Shown: positions 50,827 to 60,504, numbered from the stretch's first letter. The stretch: 64,000 nucleotides of DNA from Brevundimonas sp. (GCA_027531145.1 JAPZRF010000002.1:172291-236290); one strand, 5' to 3'. Made by a program: numbers and translations. Notes: generated by a model from the sequence alone, not told the origin.

Positions 50827-52230
50827 TCAGGTATTCATGCTCTGGAAGAATTCGCCGTTCGATTTGGTCTGCCGCAGTTTGTCGAGCAGGAACTCGATGG
50901 CGTCCTGCGGCCCCATGGGGTTGAGGATACGGCGCAGGACATAGGTCTTGGCCAGCTGGTCCTTCGGGGTGATGAGGTCTTCCTTGCGCGTGCCGGACTT
51001 GAGCACGTCGATCGCAGGAAAGATGCGCTTGTCGGCGACCTTGCGGTCCAGCACGATTTCCGAATTTCCGGTGCCCTTGAACTCCTCGAAGATCACCTCG
51101 TCCATGCGGCTGCCGGTGTCGATCAGGGCCGTGGCGATGATGGTCAGGGAGCCGCCCTGCTCGACGTTGCGCGCGGCACCGAAGAAGCGCTTGGGCCGCT
51201 GCAGGGCGTTGGCGTCGACGCCGCCGGTCAGCACCTTGCCGGAGGACGGAACGGTGGCGTTGTAGGCGCGGCCCAGGCGGGTAATGGAGTCCAGCAGGAT
51301 CACCACGTCCTTCCTGTGCTCGACGAGGCGCTTTGCCTTCTCGATCACCATCTCGGCCACGGCCACGTGACGGGTCGCCGGCTCGTCGAAGGTCGAGGCC
51401 ACGACCTCGCCCTTCACGGTGCGCTGCATGTCGGTGACTTCCTCGGGCCGCTCGTCGATCAGCAGCACGATCAGGATCACCTCGGGGTGATTGCGCTCGA
51501 TCGACTTGGCGATGTTCTGCAGCATCACCGTCTTGCCGACCCGCGGAGGGGCCACGATCAGGCAACGCTGACCCTTGCCCAGCGGGGCGACGATGTCGAT
51601 GACCCGACCCGAGCGATCCTTCAGGGTCGGGTCCTGAATCTCCATGTGCAGCCGCTCTTCAGGATAGAGCGGGGTCAGGTTGTCGAACAGGACCTTGGTC
51701 TTGACCGTTTCCGGGTCTTCGAGATTGATCGTGTCGACCTTGAGCAAGGCGAAGTAACGCTCGCCCTCGCGCGGGCCGCGCACGGCCCCGTGGATGGTGT
51801 CGCCCGAGCGCAGGCCGAAGCGGCGGATCTGCGACGGCGAGACATAGATATCGTCCGGACCGGGCAGGTAGTTGGCATCGGGGCTGCGAAGGAAGCCGAA
51901 GCCGTCCGGCAGAATCTCCAGCACGCCGTCGGCAATGATCTCCACCTCCTCGTCGGCCAGGGCCTTGAGGATGGCGAACAGCAGGTCCTGCTTTCGCAAG
52001 TTCGAGGCGTTCTCGATCTCCAACTGCTCGGCGAAGGCGACCAGATCGGCCGGCGTCTTCTCGTTCAGTTCGGCCAGGGTAATGCGGCCGCTGGCGACGA
52101 TCGGCTCCCCGTCCTCCTCGTCGTCCTCGACCGTGGTGTCGACGCCGGAGTCGTCGTCTGCGGCACCCGTCCCGAGGGTGTCACGCTCGACCTCGGGGGC
52201 GGTCGGATCTGTGTCGTGGACATCGGACAT
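50827..52230 (-). CDS. rho: Transcription termination factor Rho
   Basis: A 467-residue hexameric RNA helicase. An acidic N-terminal extension (about 1-48, DDDSGVD and EDDEEDGE) precedes the Rho N-terminal helix bundle ([19 protein letters not shown]), the RNA-binding cold-shock-like domain ([20 protein letters not shown]) and the ATPase core ([59 protein letters not shown]). The 222-bp gap to hemJ contains a C-rich hairpin resembling family 5 ends. Confidence 0.97.
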   Translation of the reverse strand: MSDVHDTDPTAPEVERDTLGTGAADDDSGVDTTVEDDEEDGEPIVASGRITLAELNEKTPADLVAFAEQLEIENASNLRKQDLLFAILKALADEEVEIIADGVLEILPDGFGFLRSPDANYLPGPDDIYVSPSQIRRFGLRSGDTIHGAVRGPREGERYFALLKVDTINLEDPETVKTKVLFDNLTPLYPEERLHMEIQDPTLKDRSGRVIDIVAPLGKGQRCLIVAPPRVGKTVMLQNIAKSIERNHPEVILIVLLIDERPEEVTDMQRTVKGEVVASTFDEPATRHVAVAEMVIEKAKRLVEHRKDVVILLDSITRLGRAYNATVPSSGKVLTGGVDANALQRPKRFFGAARNVEQGGSLTIIATALIDTGSRMDEVIFEEFKGTGNSEIVLDRKVADKRIFPAIDVLKSGTRKEDLITPKDQLAKTYVLRRILNPMGPQDAIEFLLDKLRQTKSNGEFFQSMNT

Positions 52231-52452
52231 GGTCAGGACTCTTGACGCGCGCAGGTCCGCTCGCCGGAGCGAGGCGGGGCGACTGGGATGCTAGGCCTCG
52301 CGGCCGGGGGGATGCGACGGGTCCCGGGCCCGAGGCGCAGGGGTCGCAGGGGAAAGGACCCCAGCCGAACCACAGAGGCGCAGCGCCGTCAAGCGGGGCG
52401 GGAGCGGCGGGCCCCCTCCCCCGCAGGCGGGGGAGGAGAGAAACCACATCCC

Positions 52453-52920
52453 CTACGCCCCCCACTCCAGGGTCACCGACAGGACCATGACAATGGCGAT
52501 GAGGAAGGGGATCTCGTTGGTCATGCGCCAGAAGCGGCCCGTGCGGGCCGAAGTCCCGGCCTGGATGCGGCGGTACTCGGCGGACAGGTAGCCGTGCCAG
52601 CCGCTGAGGGCGATGGCCCCGGCCAGTTTGGCGACCATCCACGGCCGGGGGACGAAGCTCCAGTCGGCACCGCCACCGCTGCGGATCCACAGCAGCCACA
52701 GGCCTAGGCCCCAGCTCACCCCCATCGCCGGGTTGAGGATGATTTTCAGCAGCCGTCGCTGCCAGATACGCAGCAGCTTGCGCATTTCGGACCTCAGAGG
52801 CCCGGCCTTCTCGGCCTGCTCGGCGTCATAGGCATAGAGGCGCGGCAGGAAAAGCAGGCCGGCCATCCAGGCGATCACCGCCAGGATGTGCAGACCTCGG
52901 GCGAGGTCGTAAAGGGTCAC
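52453..52920 (-). CDS. hemJ: Protoporphyrinogen oxidase HemJ
   Basis: A 155-residue membrane enzyme oxidising protoporphyrinogen IX. Four transmembrane helices; conserved His in LARGLHILAVIAWMAGLLFL, KLLRIWQRRLLKIILNP with AMGVSWGLGL, and LAGAIALSGWHGYL. Its start overlaps the hemH stop by 4 nt. Encoded with the steps before and after it in haem synthesis. Confidence 0.93.
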   Translation of the reverse strand: MTLYDLARGLHILAVIAWMAGLLFLPRLYAYDAEQAEKAGPLRSEMRKLLRIWQRRLLKIILNPAMGVSWGLGLWLLWIRSGGGADWSFVPRPWMVAKLAGAIALSGWHGYLSAEYRRIQAGTSARTGRFWRMTNEIPFLIAIVMVLSVTLEWGA

Positions 52921-53975
52921 GCGGGGCGCTTCCCGCGCTTCTCGGCCTGGCTGGGGCAGGCCTTCCAGCGGCCCTGGCAGCCGGGTCCGAACGGGGCCAC
53001 TCCGGTCCGGCCCAGCGCCTCTTCCACCGCCTCGGCGAGAGCGCCAATGAAGCGTGGCGCGACGCTGACGGTCGGGACCCGCAGATAGGGGCTAATGCCG
53101 TACTCATGGGCCAGCTCGCCATATTCGATGTCGAGCTCGACAAGGGTCTCGATATGCTCGGAGACGAAGGCAATCGGGACGAGGACCACGCCCTTGCCGT
53201 CGCGGCCGGCGGTCTCGATCGCGTCCGGGGTGGCCGGACCCAGCCACTTCAGCGGCCCGACCCGGCTCTGGTAGCACAGGCTCCAGTCAATCTGCCCGAG
53301 GCGGGCGGCGACGGCCGCACAGGTAGCCTCGACCTGTTCCTGATAGGGGTCGCCCTTGCCGGTGACCAGCATTTCCGGGATCCCGTGGGCTGAGAACAAA
53401 ACCCGAACTGGCCGGCTTCCGGCCTCGGTCAGCCGTTCACGGATCATCGCCGCCTGGGCCTCCAGCCAGCCCTCCGCCTGCGGATAGCAGCAGACGGTGC
53501 GGCTACGGCCCGGGCCGCGATAGACCTCGTTCCAGATCTTCAGCGACGACTGGGTCGTGGTGGTCGAGAACTGCGGATAGAGAGGCAGCTGGACAATCTC
53601 GTCCGGCGCAAAGGCGGCCACCTCTGCGGCGGTCCGAGCCGTCATCGGGTGCCAGTAGCGCATGGCGATGAAGACCCCGACCTCCGCCCGCGGAAACCGG
53701 ACCGCCAGTTCGGCCTTCAAGGCCTCGGCTTGGCGCCGGGTCTCCCCCAGCAGGGGAGAGCCCCCGCCCATGCGAGCGTAGTTCGCCTGCGCCTCACGCT
53801 CGCGGCGGCTGGAGATCAGCCGGGCCACAAGGGTGCGCAGGATACCCGGCAGACCGATGATGGCCGGGTCATTAAACAGGTTGAACAGGAACGGCTTGAC
53901 GCTGGCCTGGTCGTCCGGCCCGCCCAGGTTGAACAGGACGACGGCGATGCGCCGGCCCGCAGCTGTGTCCGTCAT
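52917..53975 (-). CDS. hemH: Ferrochelatase
   Basis: A 352-residue enzyme inserting Fe2+ into protoporphyrin IX. Segments: AVVLFNLGGPDDQASVKPFL, YARMGGGSPLLGETRRQAEAL, VFIAMRYWHPMT, PLYPQFSTTTTQSSLK, VRVLFSAHGIPEMLV (catalytic His) and IAFVSEHIETLVELDIEY. Start overlaps the hemE stop by 4 nt. Confidence 0.97.
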   Translation of the reverse strand: MTDTAAGRRIAVVLFNLGGPDDQASVKPFLFNLFNDPAIIGLPGILRTLVARLISSRREREAQANYARMGGGSPLLGETRRQAEALKAELAVRFPRAEVGVFIAMRYWHPMTARTAAEVAAFAPDEIVQLPLYPQFSTTTTQSSLKIWNEVYRGPGRSRTVCCYPQAEGWLEAQAAMIRERLTEAGSRPVRVLFSAHGIPEMLVTGKGDPYQEQVEATCAAVAARLGQIDWSLCYQSRVGPLKWLGPATPDAIETAGRDGKGVVLVPIAFVSEHIETLVELDIEYGELAHEYGISPYLRVPTVSVAPRFIGALAEAVEEALGRTGVAPFGPGCQGRWKACPSQAEKRGKRPA

Positions 53976-55012
53976 TCCGCGCCGATCCTCTTCAGCACCT
54001 GTTCCACATGGGCGATCGGCGTATCCGGAAGGATGCCGTGCCCTAGGTTGAAGACGTAGGGGCCCTGGCCCCAGGCGTCCAGCAGGACGTCAACCCTGCG
54101 GTCCAGGGCCGCGCCCCCGGCCCGCAGCAGCAGGGGGTCCAGCGCGCCCTGGATCGGCTTGATCGCCTGCACCCGCCGGCCGACCTCGAGCGGACAGGCG
54201 GTGTCCAGCGCCACGGCCTGGACGTCGCAGCCAGCGGCGTAGCGCTCGGCCAGGGCCGCCGAGCCGCGCGGGAAGCCGATCAGGGGCACAGTCACGCCCA
54301 GCTCGCGCACCCGCGCCACAAGCTTCTGATGCGGGGCCAGCACCAGCCGGTCGAACAGCTCATCCGACAGCCCCTCCGCCCAGCTCTCGAAGATTTTCAG
54401 GACCTGGGCGCCGGCCTCGGCCTGCATCTTCAGATAGTGGGCGGTGGCCTCGACCAGCACGTCCAGCACCGCCTCGACATGGGCCGCGTCGCGATAGACG
54501 AAGTCCCGGGCCAGGGCCCGCTCGCCCTTGCCGATGGTTCGGTTGGCCCCGTCGAGCATGTAGGTGGCCACGGTCCAGGGCGCGCCGGCGAAGCCGATCA
54601 GGGTGCGCTGCGAGTCCATCGCCGCCCGCACCCGCGACAGAGTCTCGCCGACCGGCGAAAGGGCGCGGCCGGCTTCTTCGGCCAGAGCCGCCATCGCCTC
54701 AACCGGCGGCAGTTCGCCAAGCACCGGCCCCTCGCCAGCCTCGAAGGCCACCTTCTGCCCCAGCGCCTGAGGGATCAGCAGGATGTCGGCGAAGACAATG
54801 GCGGCGCTGAACGGAAAACGACGCATGGGCTGCAGGGTCGCCTCTGCGGCTTTCTCCGGATCGAGGCAGAAACCCACGAAGTCAGCCGCCGTGGCCCGGA
54901 GGGCACGGTACTCGGGCAGGTAACGGCCCGCCTGGCGCATGAACCAAACCGGCGGCGTCGCCAGGGTTTCACCGTCAAGGACGCGAAGGAGGGCCGGGCG
55001 CGAAGAGCTCAT
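53972..55012 (-). CDS. hemE: Uroporphyrinogen decarboxylase
   Basis: A 346-residue enzyme of haem synthesis. N-terminal signature PPVWFMRQAGRYLPEYRALR, then FSAAIVFADILLIPQALG, GFAGAPWTVATYMLDG, IFESWAEGL and YVFNLGHGILPDTP. It heads the hemE-hemH-hemJ operon and abuts the putative origin; in Caulobacter the hemE promoter lies within the origin and is CtrA-linked. Confidence 0.97.
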   Translation of the reverse strand: MSSSRPALLRVLDGETLATPPVWFMRQAGRYLPEYRALRATAADFVGFCLDPEKAAEATLQPMRRFPFSAAIVFADILLIPQALGQKVAFEAGEGPVLGELPPVEAMAALAEEAGRALSPVGETLSRVRAAMDSQRTLIGFAGAPWTVATYMLDGANRTIGKGERALARDFVYRDAAHVEAVLDVLVEATAHYLKMQAEAGAQVLKIFESWAEGLSDELFDRLVLAPHQKLVARVRELGVTVPLIGFPRGSAALAERYAAGCDVQAVALDTACPLEVGRRVQAIKPIQGALDPLLLRAGGAALDRRVDVLLDAWGQGPYVFNLGHGILPDTPIAHVEQVLKRIGAE

Positions 55013-55202
55013 GGGGCGGCTCTAGGGCACCGGAACCGACGGCTCAATCCCCGCCCCTTGTCCCTACCCTGCCTCTCTTCTGAAATGAGATAGTGGAAGG
55101 AAGTGGCGGGGTCGAACACCGGGCACCGATCAGCCCCTGTCCCGCCCGGAGCCGGGGTTCTCCACCCTCTCGCGAGGGCCACTGTCAGCACTCCGGTCGG
55201 CC

Positions 55203-55211
55203 TGTCGATAA
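55203..55211 (-). promoter_or_regulatory. DnaA-box-like site
   Basis: TGTCGATAA on plus, that is TTATCGACA on minus: one mismatch to TTATCCACA. Within the putative origin. Confidence 0.5.
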
Positions 55212-55287
55212 CCGGGACAAATCCTGACGAAACCTGGCCCGCCGGGGTCCGGGCCGGGATCATGTCGGGGATATCGGCTGTGCGCTG

Positions 55288-55302
55288 TTAGGGATTGATT
55301 AA
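55288..55302 (+). promoter_or_regulatory. CtrA-binding-site-like sequence
   Basis: TTAGGGATTGATTAA: TTAG, 7 bp, TTAA, followed by CC. One base from the full CtrA consensus TTAA-N7-TTAA. In Caulobacter CtrA silences the origin through such sites. Confidence 0.6.
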
Positions 55303-55450
55303 CCTTCCACCGAAGCCCCTAAGGGGGCCGTCCTCCGGGGGAGAACATGCCCCGCGGAGCTTCCTCTTCTCCACTGTTGTCCCTGCTCGCCGCCGACGGA
55401 GACGCGCGCTATAGGAAACGGTGCCCCGCGGCCCCGGTCGTGTCCGGGCG

Positions 55451-55459
55451 TCATCCACA
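55451..55459 (+). promoter_or_regulatory. DnaA-box-like site
   Basis: TCATCCACA: one mismatch to TTATCCACA and one to the Caulobacter G-box TGATCCACA. Lies 48 bp before the ppsR start. Confidence 0.55.
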
Positions 55460-55506
55460 GCACGTCCAGTGTCCGACGCGAGATCACGCACGGGAATCCG
55501 CCGCTC

Positions 55507-56364
55507 ATGCATAAGCCGTACGGTCGGCTCGCCACCTACTTCCACGTTCACCTCGTGTCGGACTCCACCGGCGAGACGCTCAACGCCATGGCCAAGGCGG
55601 TCGTGGCCCGTTTCGACGGGGTCATCCCGATCGAGCACATCTATGCGCTGGTGCGCTCGCGCAAGCAGCTGGACCGGGTCCTGGAGGAGATCGCCGCCGC
55701 CCCGGGCGTGGTGCTGCACACGATTGTCGACAAGGAGCTGCGTGCGGCGCTGGAAGACGGCTGCCGGATGCTCGACACGCCCCAGATCGGAGCGCTGGAC
55801 CCCCTGGTCGGGGCCCTGTCGCGCTATCTTGGAGCCGCCCTCTCGACCCGGGTCGGAGCCCAGCACGCCCTGGACCATGACTATTTCAACCGCATCAGCG
55901 CCCTCGACTTCGCCATGGCCCATGACGACGGCCAGGGCACGGCCGAGGAGCTGGAGCGCGCCGATGTGGTTCTGTGCGGGGTCAGCCGCACCTCGAAAAC
56001 CCCGACCTGTATCTATCTGGCCCATCGCGGGGTGCGCGCCGCGAATGTCCCGCTGGTCCCGGGCCAGGAGGACGGGGAGCGGCTGGTCGGGCTGCGCAAC
56101 CCGCTGGTGGTCGGCCTGACCGTCTCACCGGACCGTCTGGTGCAGATCCGCCGAAACCGCCTCGACGCCCTCAACGCCGATCGCGCCTCGTCCTATGTCG
56201 ACCACGACGCCGTGCGCGACGAGACCGTGAAGGCGCGCCGGGCCTTCGAACGGCGCGGCTGGCCGGTGATCGACGTGACCCGCCGCTCGGTCGAAGAGAC
56301 CGCCGCCGCCATCGTCAATCTGCTCAGCGAGCGCCGCACGCACCGGCTGGGGGCCAGCTGGTGA
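55507..56364 (+). CDS. ppsR: Pyruvate,phosphate dikinase regulatory protein (DUF299, RP001 type)
   Basis: A 285-residue bifunctional kinase/phosphorylase of the PSRP/PPRP family, which phosphorylates and dephosphorylates PEP synthase or PPDK. Markers: YFHVHLVSDSTGETLNAMAK at the N-terminus, DALDHDYFNRI-type region (HALDHDYFNRISALDFAMAHDDG), the P-loop-like GVSRTSKTPTCIYLAHRG and VGLTVSPDRLVQIRRNRL. It is the first gene to the right of the putative origin, as RP001 is in Caulobacter and Rickettsia. Its stop overlaps the maf start (GTGA). Confidence 0.93.
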   Translation: MHKPYGRLATYFHVHLVSDSTGETLNAMAKAVVARFDGVIPIEHIYALVRSRKQLDRVLEEIAAAPGVVLHTIVDKELRAALEDGCRMLDTPQIGALDPLVGALSRYLGAALSTRVGAQHALDHDYFNRISALDFAMAHDDGQGTAEELERADVVLCGVSRTSKTPTCIYLAHRGVRAANVPLVPGQEDGERLVGLRNPLVVGLTVSPDRLVQIRRNRLDALNADRASSYVDHDAVRDETVKARRAFERRGWPVIDVTRRSVEETAAAIVNLLSERRTHRLGASW

Positions 56365-56957
56365 GCGCGGTCCCGCTTGTGCTGGCCTCGGCCAGCGCCA
56401 CCCGGCGCGCCCTGCTAACCGGAGCCGGGGTGCCCCATGCGGTCGAGCCGTCCGGCGTCGACGAGCCGGCGCTCAGGGCCGGCTGGCCCGACGCGACCCC
56501 GGGCGAGGTGGCGCAGCGGCTGGCCGAGGCCAAGGCGCTGGACGTCTCGGCCCGCCGGCCGGGAGTGCTTGTGCTGGGCTCGGACCAGACCCTCGACCTT
56601 GACGGCCGCACCCTCGACAAGGTCCAGGACCTGGCCGCCGCGCGGGACCGTCTGCTGGCCCTGCGTGGCCGCGCCCATCGCCTGCACAGCGGCGCGGCCC
56701 TGGCCCGGGATGGCGAGGTTCTGTGGACGGCGCTGGACAGCGCCACCTTGATTGTCCGCGACTTCTCCGATGCCTTTCTTGACACCTATCTCGCCGGCGA
56801 AGGCCTGCTGGCGCTGAGCTCGGTAGCCTGCTACCGGCTGGAGGGTCCGGGCCTGCAGCTGATGACCCGGGTTGAGGGCGACCACAGCACCATCCTCGGC
56901 CTGCCCATGCTGCCCGTTCTGGAGGCCCTGCGCCGCCACGGGGCGCTGGTGCCATGA
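56361..56957 (+). CDS. maf: Maf/Ham1-family nucleotide pyrophosphatase
   Basis: A 198-residue house-cleaning phosphatase. [19 protein letters not shown] is the Maf N-terminal signature, followed by [17 protein letters not shown] (catalytic Asp) and [29 protein letters not shown] at the C-terminus. GTG start at 56361 is coupled to ppsR; the stop overlaps the aroE start by 4 nt. Confidence 0.93.
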   Translation: MSAVPLVLASASATRRALLTGAGVPHAVEPSGVDEPALRAGWPDATPGEVAQRLAEAKALDVSARRPGVLVLGSDQTLDLDGRTLDKVQDLAAARDRLLALRGRAHRLHSGAALARDGEVLWTALDSATLIVRDFSDAFLDTYLAGEGLLALSSVACYRLEGPGLQLMTRVEGDHSTILGLPMLPVLEALRRHGALVP

Positions 56958-57778
56958 ACGGGCCGGTGACCGCCGGCGTCGCCGGCCGCCCGATCGGCCA
57001 TTCCCTCAGTCCCCTGATCCACAGCGCCTGGCTGCAGGCAGCCGGGTTCGCCGGCCAATACCTTGCATTCGAGCCGGCCGACGAGGCGGGTTTCACCCGG
57101 CTGGTCGACCGTATCCGCACCGGGGACCTGATCGGGATCAATGTCACCGCCCCGCACAAGGAGACGGCCTTGGCGCTCGCGGACTTCGCCACCGACACCG
57201 CCCGGGCGGCGGGGTCGGCCAATGTTTTGGCCCTTCTGGACGGCCACTTGCTGGCCGACAGCACGGACGGACGGGGCCTGCTCGAAACCCTGGCCGATCA
57301 GGCCCCGGGGCTCGATCTGTCGGCCCGGGCGGCTGTCATTCTCGGTGCCGGCGGCGCGGCGCGGGCGGCGGTGGCGGCGCTGCGGGCCGCCGGCGCGCCC
57401 GAAATCCGGCTGGTCAACCGCACCCGGGCCCGGGCCGAGGCCCTGGCAGAGGTGTTCGGCCCGCCGGTGCGCGCCGCCGGGCCCGAGGCACTGGACGGCG
57501 ACGCCGGGCTGGTGGTCAGTGCCGCCGTCAGCGGGGACTTCCCCGACCTGTCCCGCCTGCCCGCGGGGGCGGCGGTGATGGACATGACCTACATGCCGCT
57601 GGAGACGCCCCTGCTTGCGGCCGCGCGGGCGGCGGGGCTGACGCCGGTCGACGGCCTCGGCATGCTGATCGGCCAGGCCCGGCCGGCCTTCGCCCGCTTC
57701 TTCGGCCGCCCGGCCCCGGACCTCGATGTGCGCGCCCTCGCCCTGGCCGAGCTGGCCCGACGCGAGGCGCAGCCATGA
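56954..57778 (+). CDS. aroE: Shikimate dehydrogenase
   Basis: A 274-residue NADPH enzyme of aromatic amino-acid synthesis. [19 protein letters not shown] (substrate Ser residues), [13 protein letters not shown] (catalytic Lys), SADNT-like STDGRGLL, the nucleotide fold [29 protein letters not shown] and [13 protein letters not shown]. Overlaps maf and coaE by 4 nt each. Confidence 0.97.
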   Translation: MNGPVTAGVAGRPIGHSLSPLIHSAWLQAAGFAGQYLAFEPADEAGFTRLVDRIRTGDLIGINVTAPHKETALALADFATDTARAAGSANVLALLDGHLLADSTDGRGLLETLADQAPGLDLSARAAVILGAGGAARAAVAALRAAGAPEIRLVNRTRARAEALAEVFGPPVRAAGPEALDGDAGLVVSAAVSGDFPDLSRLPAGAAVMDMTYMPLETPLLAAARAAGLTPVDGLGMLIGQARPAFARFFGRPAPDLDVRALALAELARREAQP

Positions 57779-58416
57779 TCGTGCTGGGCCTGACCGGCTC
57801 GATCGGCATGGGCAAGTCGACCACGGCCGGCCTCTTCGCCGAGGCCGGCTGCCCGGTGTGGGACGCCGATGCGGCGGTGCACCGGCTCTACAGCCGCGGC
57901 GGCGCGGCGGTGGCTCCGGTGGCGGCGGTCTTCCCCGGGGTCGAGGTCGAGGGGGCCATCGACCGGACCCGGCTGGCCGAGGCCCTCGCCGCGGAGCCAG
58001 ACGGCTTCGCCCGACTGGAGCGCATCGTTCACCCGCTGGTGGCCGCTGACCGTGCCTCTGCCCTCGCCGCAGCCTTGTCGTCGGGGGCGACGGTGGCCGT
58101 GGCGGACATTCCGCTGCTGTTCGAGACGGGGGCGGAGAGGCAGGTCGACGGTGTGGTGGTGGTCACCGCACCGCCCGAGGTGCAGGCCGAGCGAGTGCTG
58201 GCCCGTCCGGATATGACGCCGGAACGTTTCGCCGCCCTGCTGGCCCGCCAGACGCCCGACGCCGAGAAGCGCCGCCGAGCCGACTTCGTCATCGACTCCA
58301 GCCTCGGGATCGAGGCCGCCCGGGCCGCGGTCGCCGACATCCTTGCCACGGTGACCCACCCGGGGTGGATATCGCGGCACCGGGGGATTCCCGGTCCGAC
58401 CGAAGCGGGCCACTAA
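57775..58416 (+). CDS. coaE: Dephospho-CoA kinase
   Basis: A 213-residue enzyme for the last step of CoA synthesis. P-loop [34 protein letters not shown], the HPL segment [11 protein letters not shown], and [10 protein letters not shown]. Coupled to aroE; dnaQ starts 5 bp after it, the order seen around the Caulobacter origin. Confidence 0.97.
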   Translation: MIVLGLTGSIGMGKSTTAGLFAEAGCPVWDADAAVHRLYSRGGAAVAPVAAVFPGVEVEGAIDRTRLAEALAAEPDGFARLERIVHPLVAADRASALAAALSSGATVAVADIPLLFETGAERQVDGVVVVTAPPEVQAERVLARPDMTPERFAALLARQTPDAEKRRRADFVIDSSLGIEAARAAVADILATVTHPGWISRHRGIPGPTEAGH

Positions 58417-58421
58417 GGGCC

Positions 58422-59171
58422 ATGGCTCGCGAGATCGTCCTCGACACCGAAACCACCGGCCTTGACCTGCGTCAGGGTCACCGGCTGATCGAGGTCGGCG
58501 GCCTCGAGCTTGAGGACCTGATGCCGACGGGGCGGACCTTTCACCGCCTGATCAATCCCGAGCGGCTGATCGACCCGGACGCCATCCGGGTGCACGGTAT
58601 CACCGACGACAAGGTGCGCGACGCTCCGGTGTTCCGGCTGGTGGCGGCAGAATTTCTGGACTTCGTCGGCGACGCGCCGCTGATCGCCCACAACGCCGCC
58701 TTCGACCGTGGCTTCATCAACCACGAACTGGGCCTGTGCGGCCTCGGTGAACTGCCCGAGCCGCGCTGGATCGACACGCTGAAGCTGGCCCAGACCCGCT
58801 TTCCCGGCATGGCCAATACCCTCGACGCCCTGTGCCGGAGGTTCAGGATCTCGCTGGTCGAGCGTACCCTGCACGGGGCGCTGATCGACGCCCGTCTGCT
58901 GGCTGACGTCTATCTGGAGCTGAAGGGCGGGCGCGAGCGGGCGCTGGACCTGGGGGCCGGCGTGACGGCCCGGGCCCCAGCGACGGCGGCCGATGGCGCG
59001 GCGGCCGGCGCGGGCCACGGTCCCCGGCCGCGGCCGCTGACGCCGCGGCTGTCAGAGGCGGAGGCCGCACGGCACCTAGCCTTCCTCGAGGCGCAGCTCA
59101 GGGACTTGTCGCTGTGGACGGCCAACGGGCTGGAGGTGGGGCTCAGGGCCGACGCCGGGGCCCCGGCCTGA
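58422..59171 (+). CDS. dnaQ: DNA polymerase III subunit epsilon
   Basis: Proofreading exonuclease, 249 residues. ExoI EIVLDTETTGLDL, ExoII LIAHNAAFDRGFINHEL and the ExoIII region HGALIDARLLADVYLEL (H-x4-D) are intact. The C-terminal part has a low-complexity Ala/Gly/Pro linker (about 185-215) before a helical segment. ATG 58422 gives the family N-terminus. Confidence 0.96.
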   Translation: MAREIVLDTETTGLDLRQGHRLIEVGGLELEDLMPTGRTFHRLINPERLIDPDAIRVHGITDDKVRDAPVFRLVAAEFLDFVGDAPLIAHNAAFDRGFINHELGLCGLGELPEPRWIDTLKLAQTRFPGMANTLDALCRRFRISLVERTLHGALIDARLLADVYLELKGGRERALDLGAGVTARAPATAADGAAAGAGHGPRPRPLTPRLSEAEAARHLAFLEAQLRDLSLWTANGLEVGLRADAGAPA

Positions 59172-59174
59172 TGA

Positions 59175-59200
59175 TCGCCGGCTTCAAGCCTGGCCGGCGA
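59175..59200. terminator. Convergent hairpin between dnaQ and secB
   Basis: TCGCCGGC, 10-base loop, GCCGGCGA: a perfect 8-bp stem. No T-run on either side. It starts 3 bp after the dnaQ stop and includes the last codons of secB, so it may end both transcripts or merely block read-through. Confidence 0.5.
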
Positions 59201-59693
59201 CCGGACCCTCCATCCGGGCCTGCTGCTGGCGGCGGGCCAGATAGATGGCGGCGAAGTCGATCGGCTCCAGCAGCAGCGGCGGATAGAAGCCGCCGTCGGT
59301 CGTCTGCTTGCACACGATCTCGCGAGCGAAGGGGAAGAGGTAGCGGGGACACTCGACCAGCAGCATCGGCTCGATGTCCTGCTCGCGCACGCCCTGCAGC
59401 TGGAACAGGCCGCCGTAGACAAGCTCGACATGAAACAGGGCCTGCTCGCCCTGGGACGCCTTGACCGACAGCTTGATATCGACCTCGAAAAGGCCGTCCG
59501 CGCGGCCCTGGGCGCTCATCTCCACGCCCATGTCGATGGCCGGCTTGCCCTCGACGCGCAGGCTCTCCGGCGCACGCGGGTTCTCGAACGAGAGGTCGCG
59601 GACATATTGGGTCAGCACGCGGTAGGCCGGGGCAGGCGGCGCGCCCGCACCGGTCGGGGAGGGTTCAGCAGGCGGGGCGGAGGCGTCGGTCAT
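59184..59693 (-). CDS. secB: Protein-export chaperone SecB
   Basis: A 169-residue tetrameric chaperone that delivers preproteins to SecA. YVRDLSFENPRAPESL, FEVDIKLSVKASQ, FHVELVYGGLFQLQG and CPRYLFPFAREIVCKQTTDGGF are family segments. Location to the right of the origin matches related genomes. Confidence 0.96.
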   Translation of the reverse strand: MTDASAPPAEPSPTGAGAPPAPAYRVLTQYVRDLSFENPRAPESLRVEGKPAIDMGVEMSAQGRADGLFEVDIKLSVKASQGEQALFHVELVYGGLFQLQGVREQDIEPMLLVECPRYLFPFAREIVCKQTTDGGFYPPLLLEPIDFAAIYLARRQQQARMEGPVAGQA

Positions 59694-59877
59694 GGGATTC
59701 GGCCCTGTATCGGCTCGGTTAAGGCTTGGCGTTTAGGCTCTCGCGAGGGGCGGCGACTAGCACGGCGGGTCCCGTTGGGGCAACGCTGCGCCCCCCGGCG
59801 GCGATTCGCCCGGGAGCGGACTCGCGCTTGCCTCCCTATCTTGTCCTGCTAGATCGAACCGACACTAGGGAAAACCC

Positions 59878-60504
59878 GTGCCGCAACAGTTCCAGATCGT
59901 GATCTTCGCCGCCATCGCGGCCGTCGTCCTGTTCAGTCTTTATAATGTGCTGGGCAAGAAGGTCGGCCGCCAGCCGGAGGATAACGCCGCCAAGATCCCG
60001 CCCGGTATCCCGCCGGGCGAGATCGTGCAGCAGCCCAAGGCACCTCCGCCCGTCGATCCCGCGACCGCCGCCGCCGCGGCACCGCTCAAGGCCCGCGACC
60101 CGGCGTTCGACCCGCTGCGATTCCTCGAGGGTGCCCGGACCGCCTACGAGACCATCGTGCGGGCCTATGCCGCCGGCGACGCCGCGGCCCTGCGGCCACT
60201 GCTGACCGCGCCGGTGATGGCCTCGTTCGAGGCGGCCATGATCGATCGGGTCGCCCGGGGCGACCGCGAGGAGGTGGAGATCATTCACGGTCCGCGCGCC
60301 GACCTCGACGCGACCAGCACCGATGGTGACCGCGCTTCGGCCCGGGTCCGCTTCCTTGCCGAGCTGCGCAGCCGGGTGGTCCACGGCGAGGGTGAGCCGG
60401 TGGTCGAGGAGCGGCGCACCGCCGAGCACTGGACCTTCGAACGCACCCTCGGGGCCTCGGACCCGAACTGGGTGCTGGCCCGGGTCGAGCCGGCCGAGGC
60501 GTGA
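59878..60504 (+). CDS. Tim44/TimA family putative adaptor protein
   Basis: A 208-residue protein with an N-terminal transmembrane helix (IVIFAAIAAVVLFSLYNVLG, about 7-26), a Pro-rich linker and a C-terminal Tim44-like domain (about 85-205: AYETIVRAYAAGDAAALRPL, EIIHGPRADLD, ERRTAEHWTFERTL). Bacterial TimA proteins anchor partner enzymes or assist export at the membrane. GTG start at 59878. Its stop overlaps the mltA start (GTGA). Confidence 0.88.
   Translation: MPQQFQIVIFAAIAAVVLFSLYNVLGKKVGRQPEDNAAKIPPGIPPGEIVQQPKAPPPVDPATAAAAAPLKARDPAFDPLRFLEGARTAYETIVRAYAAGDAAALRPLLTAPVMASFEAAMIDRVARGDREEVEIIHGPRADLDATSTDGDRASARVRFLAELRSRVVHGEGEPVVEERRTAEHWTFERTLGASDPNWVLARVEPAEA

Larger units (their letters stand above)
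55013..55506. other. oriC: Putative chromosomal replication origin (hemE-ppsR intergenic region)
   Basis: A 494-bp region with no gene between divergent hemE and the RP001-type gene, the position of Cori in Caulobacter. Seen in it: DnaA-box-like TTATCGACA (minus, 55203-55211) and TCATCCACA (plus, 55451-55459), each one mismatch from TTATCCACA. A CtrA-type site TTAG-N7-TTAA is at 55288-55302, within the most AT-rich stretch (about 55285-55310). Other positions are GC-rich. parAB and three parS sites lie 5-10 kb to the left, and flanking genes are transcribed outward. Assignment is by synteny plus sites; no experiment is implied. Confidence 0.8.

Noticed and set aside
55540-55556. TTCCACGTTCAC resembling half a parS site at the start of ppsR
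   Set aside because: Only the inner CACGT and one arm match; the other arm is not complementary. It encodes conserved residues (FHVH) of the protein.
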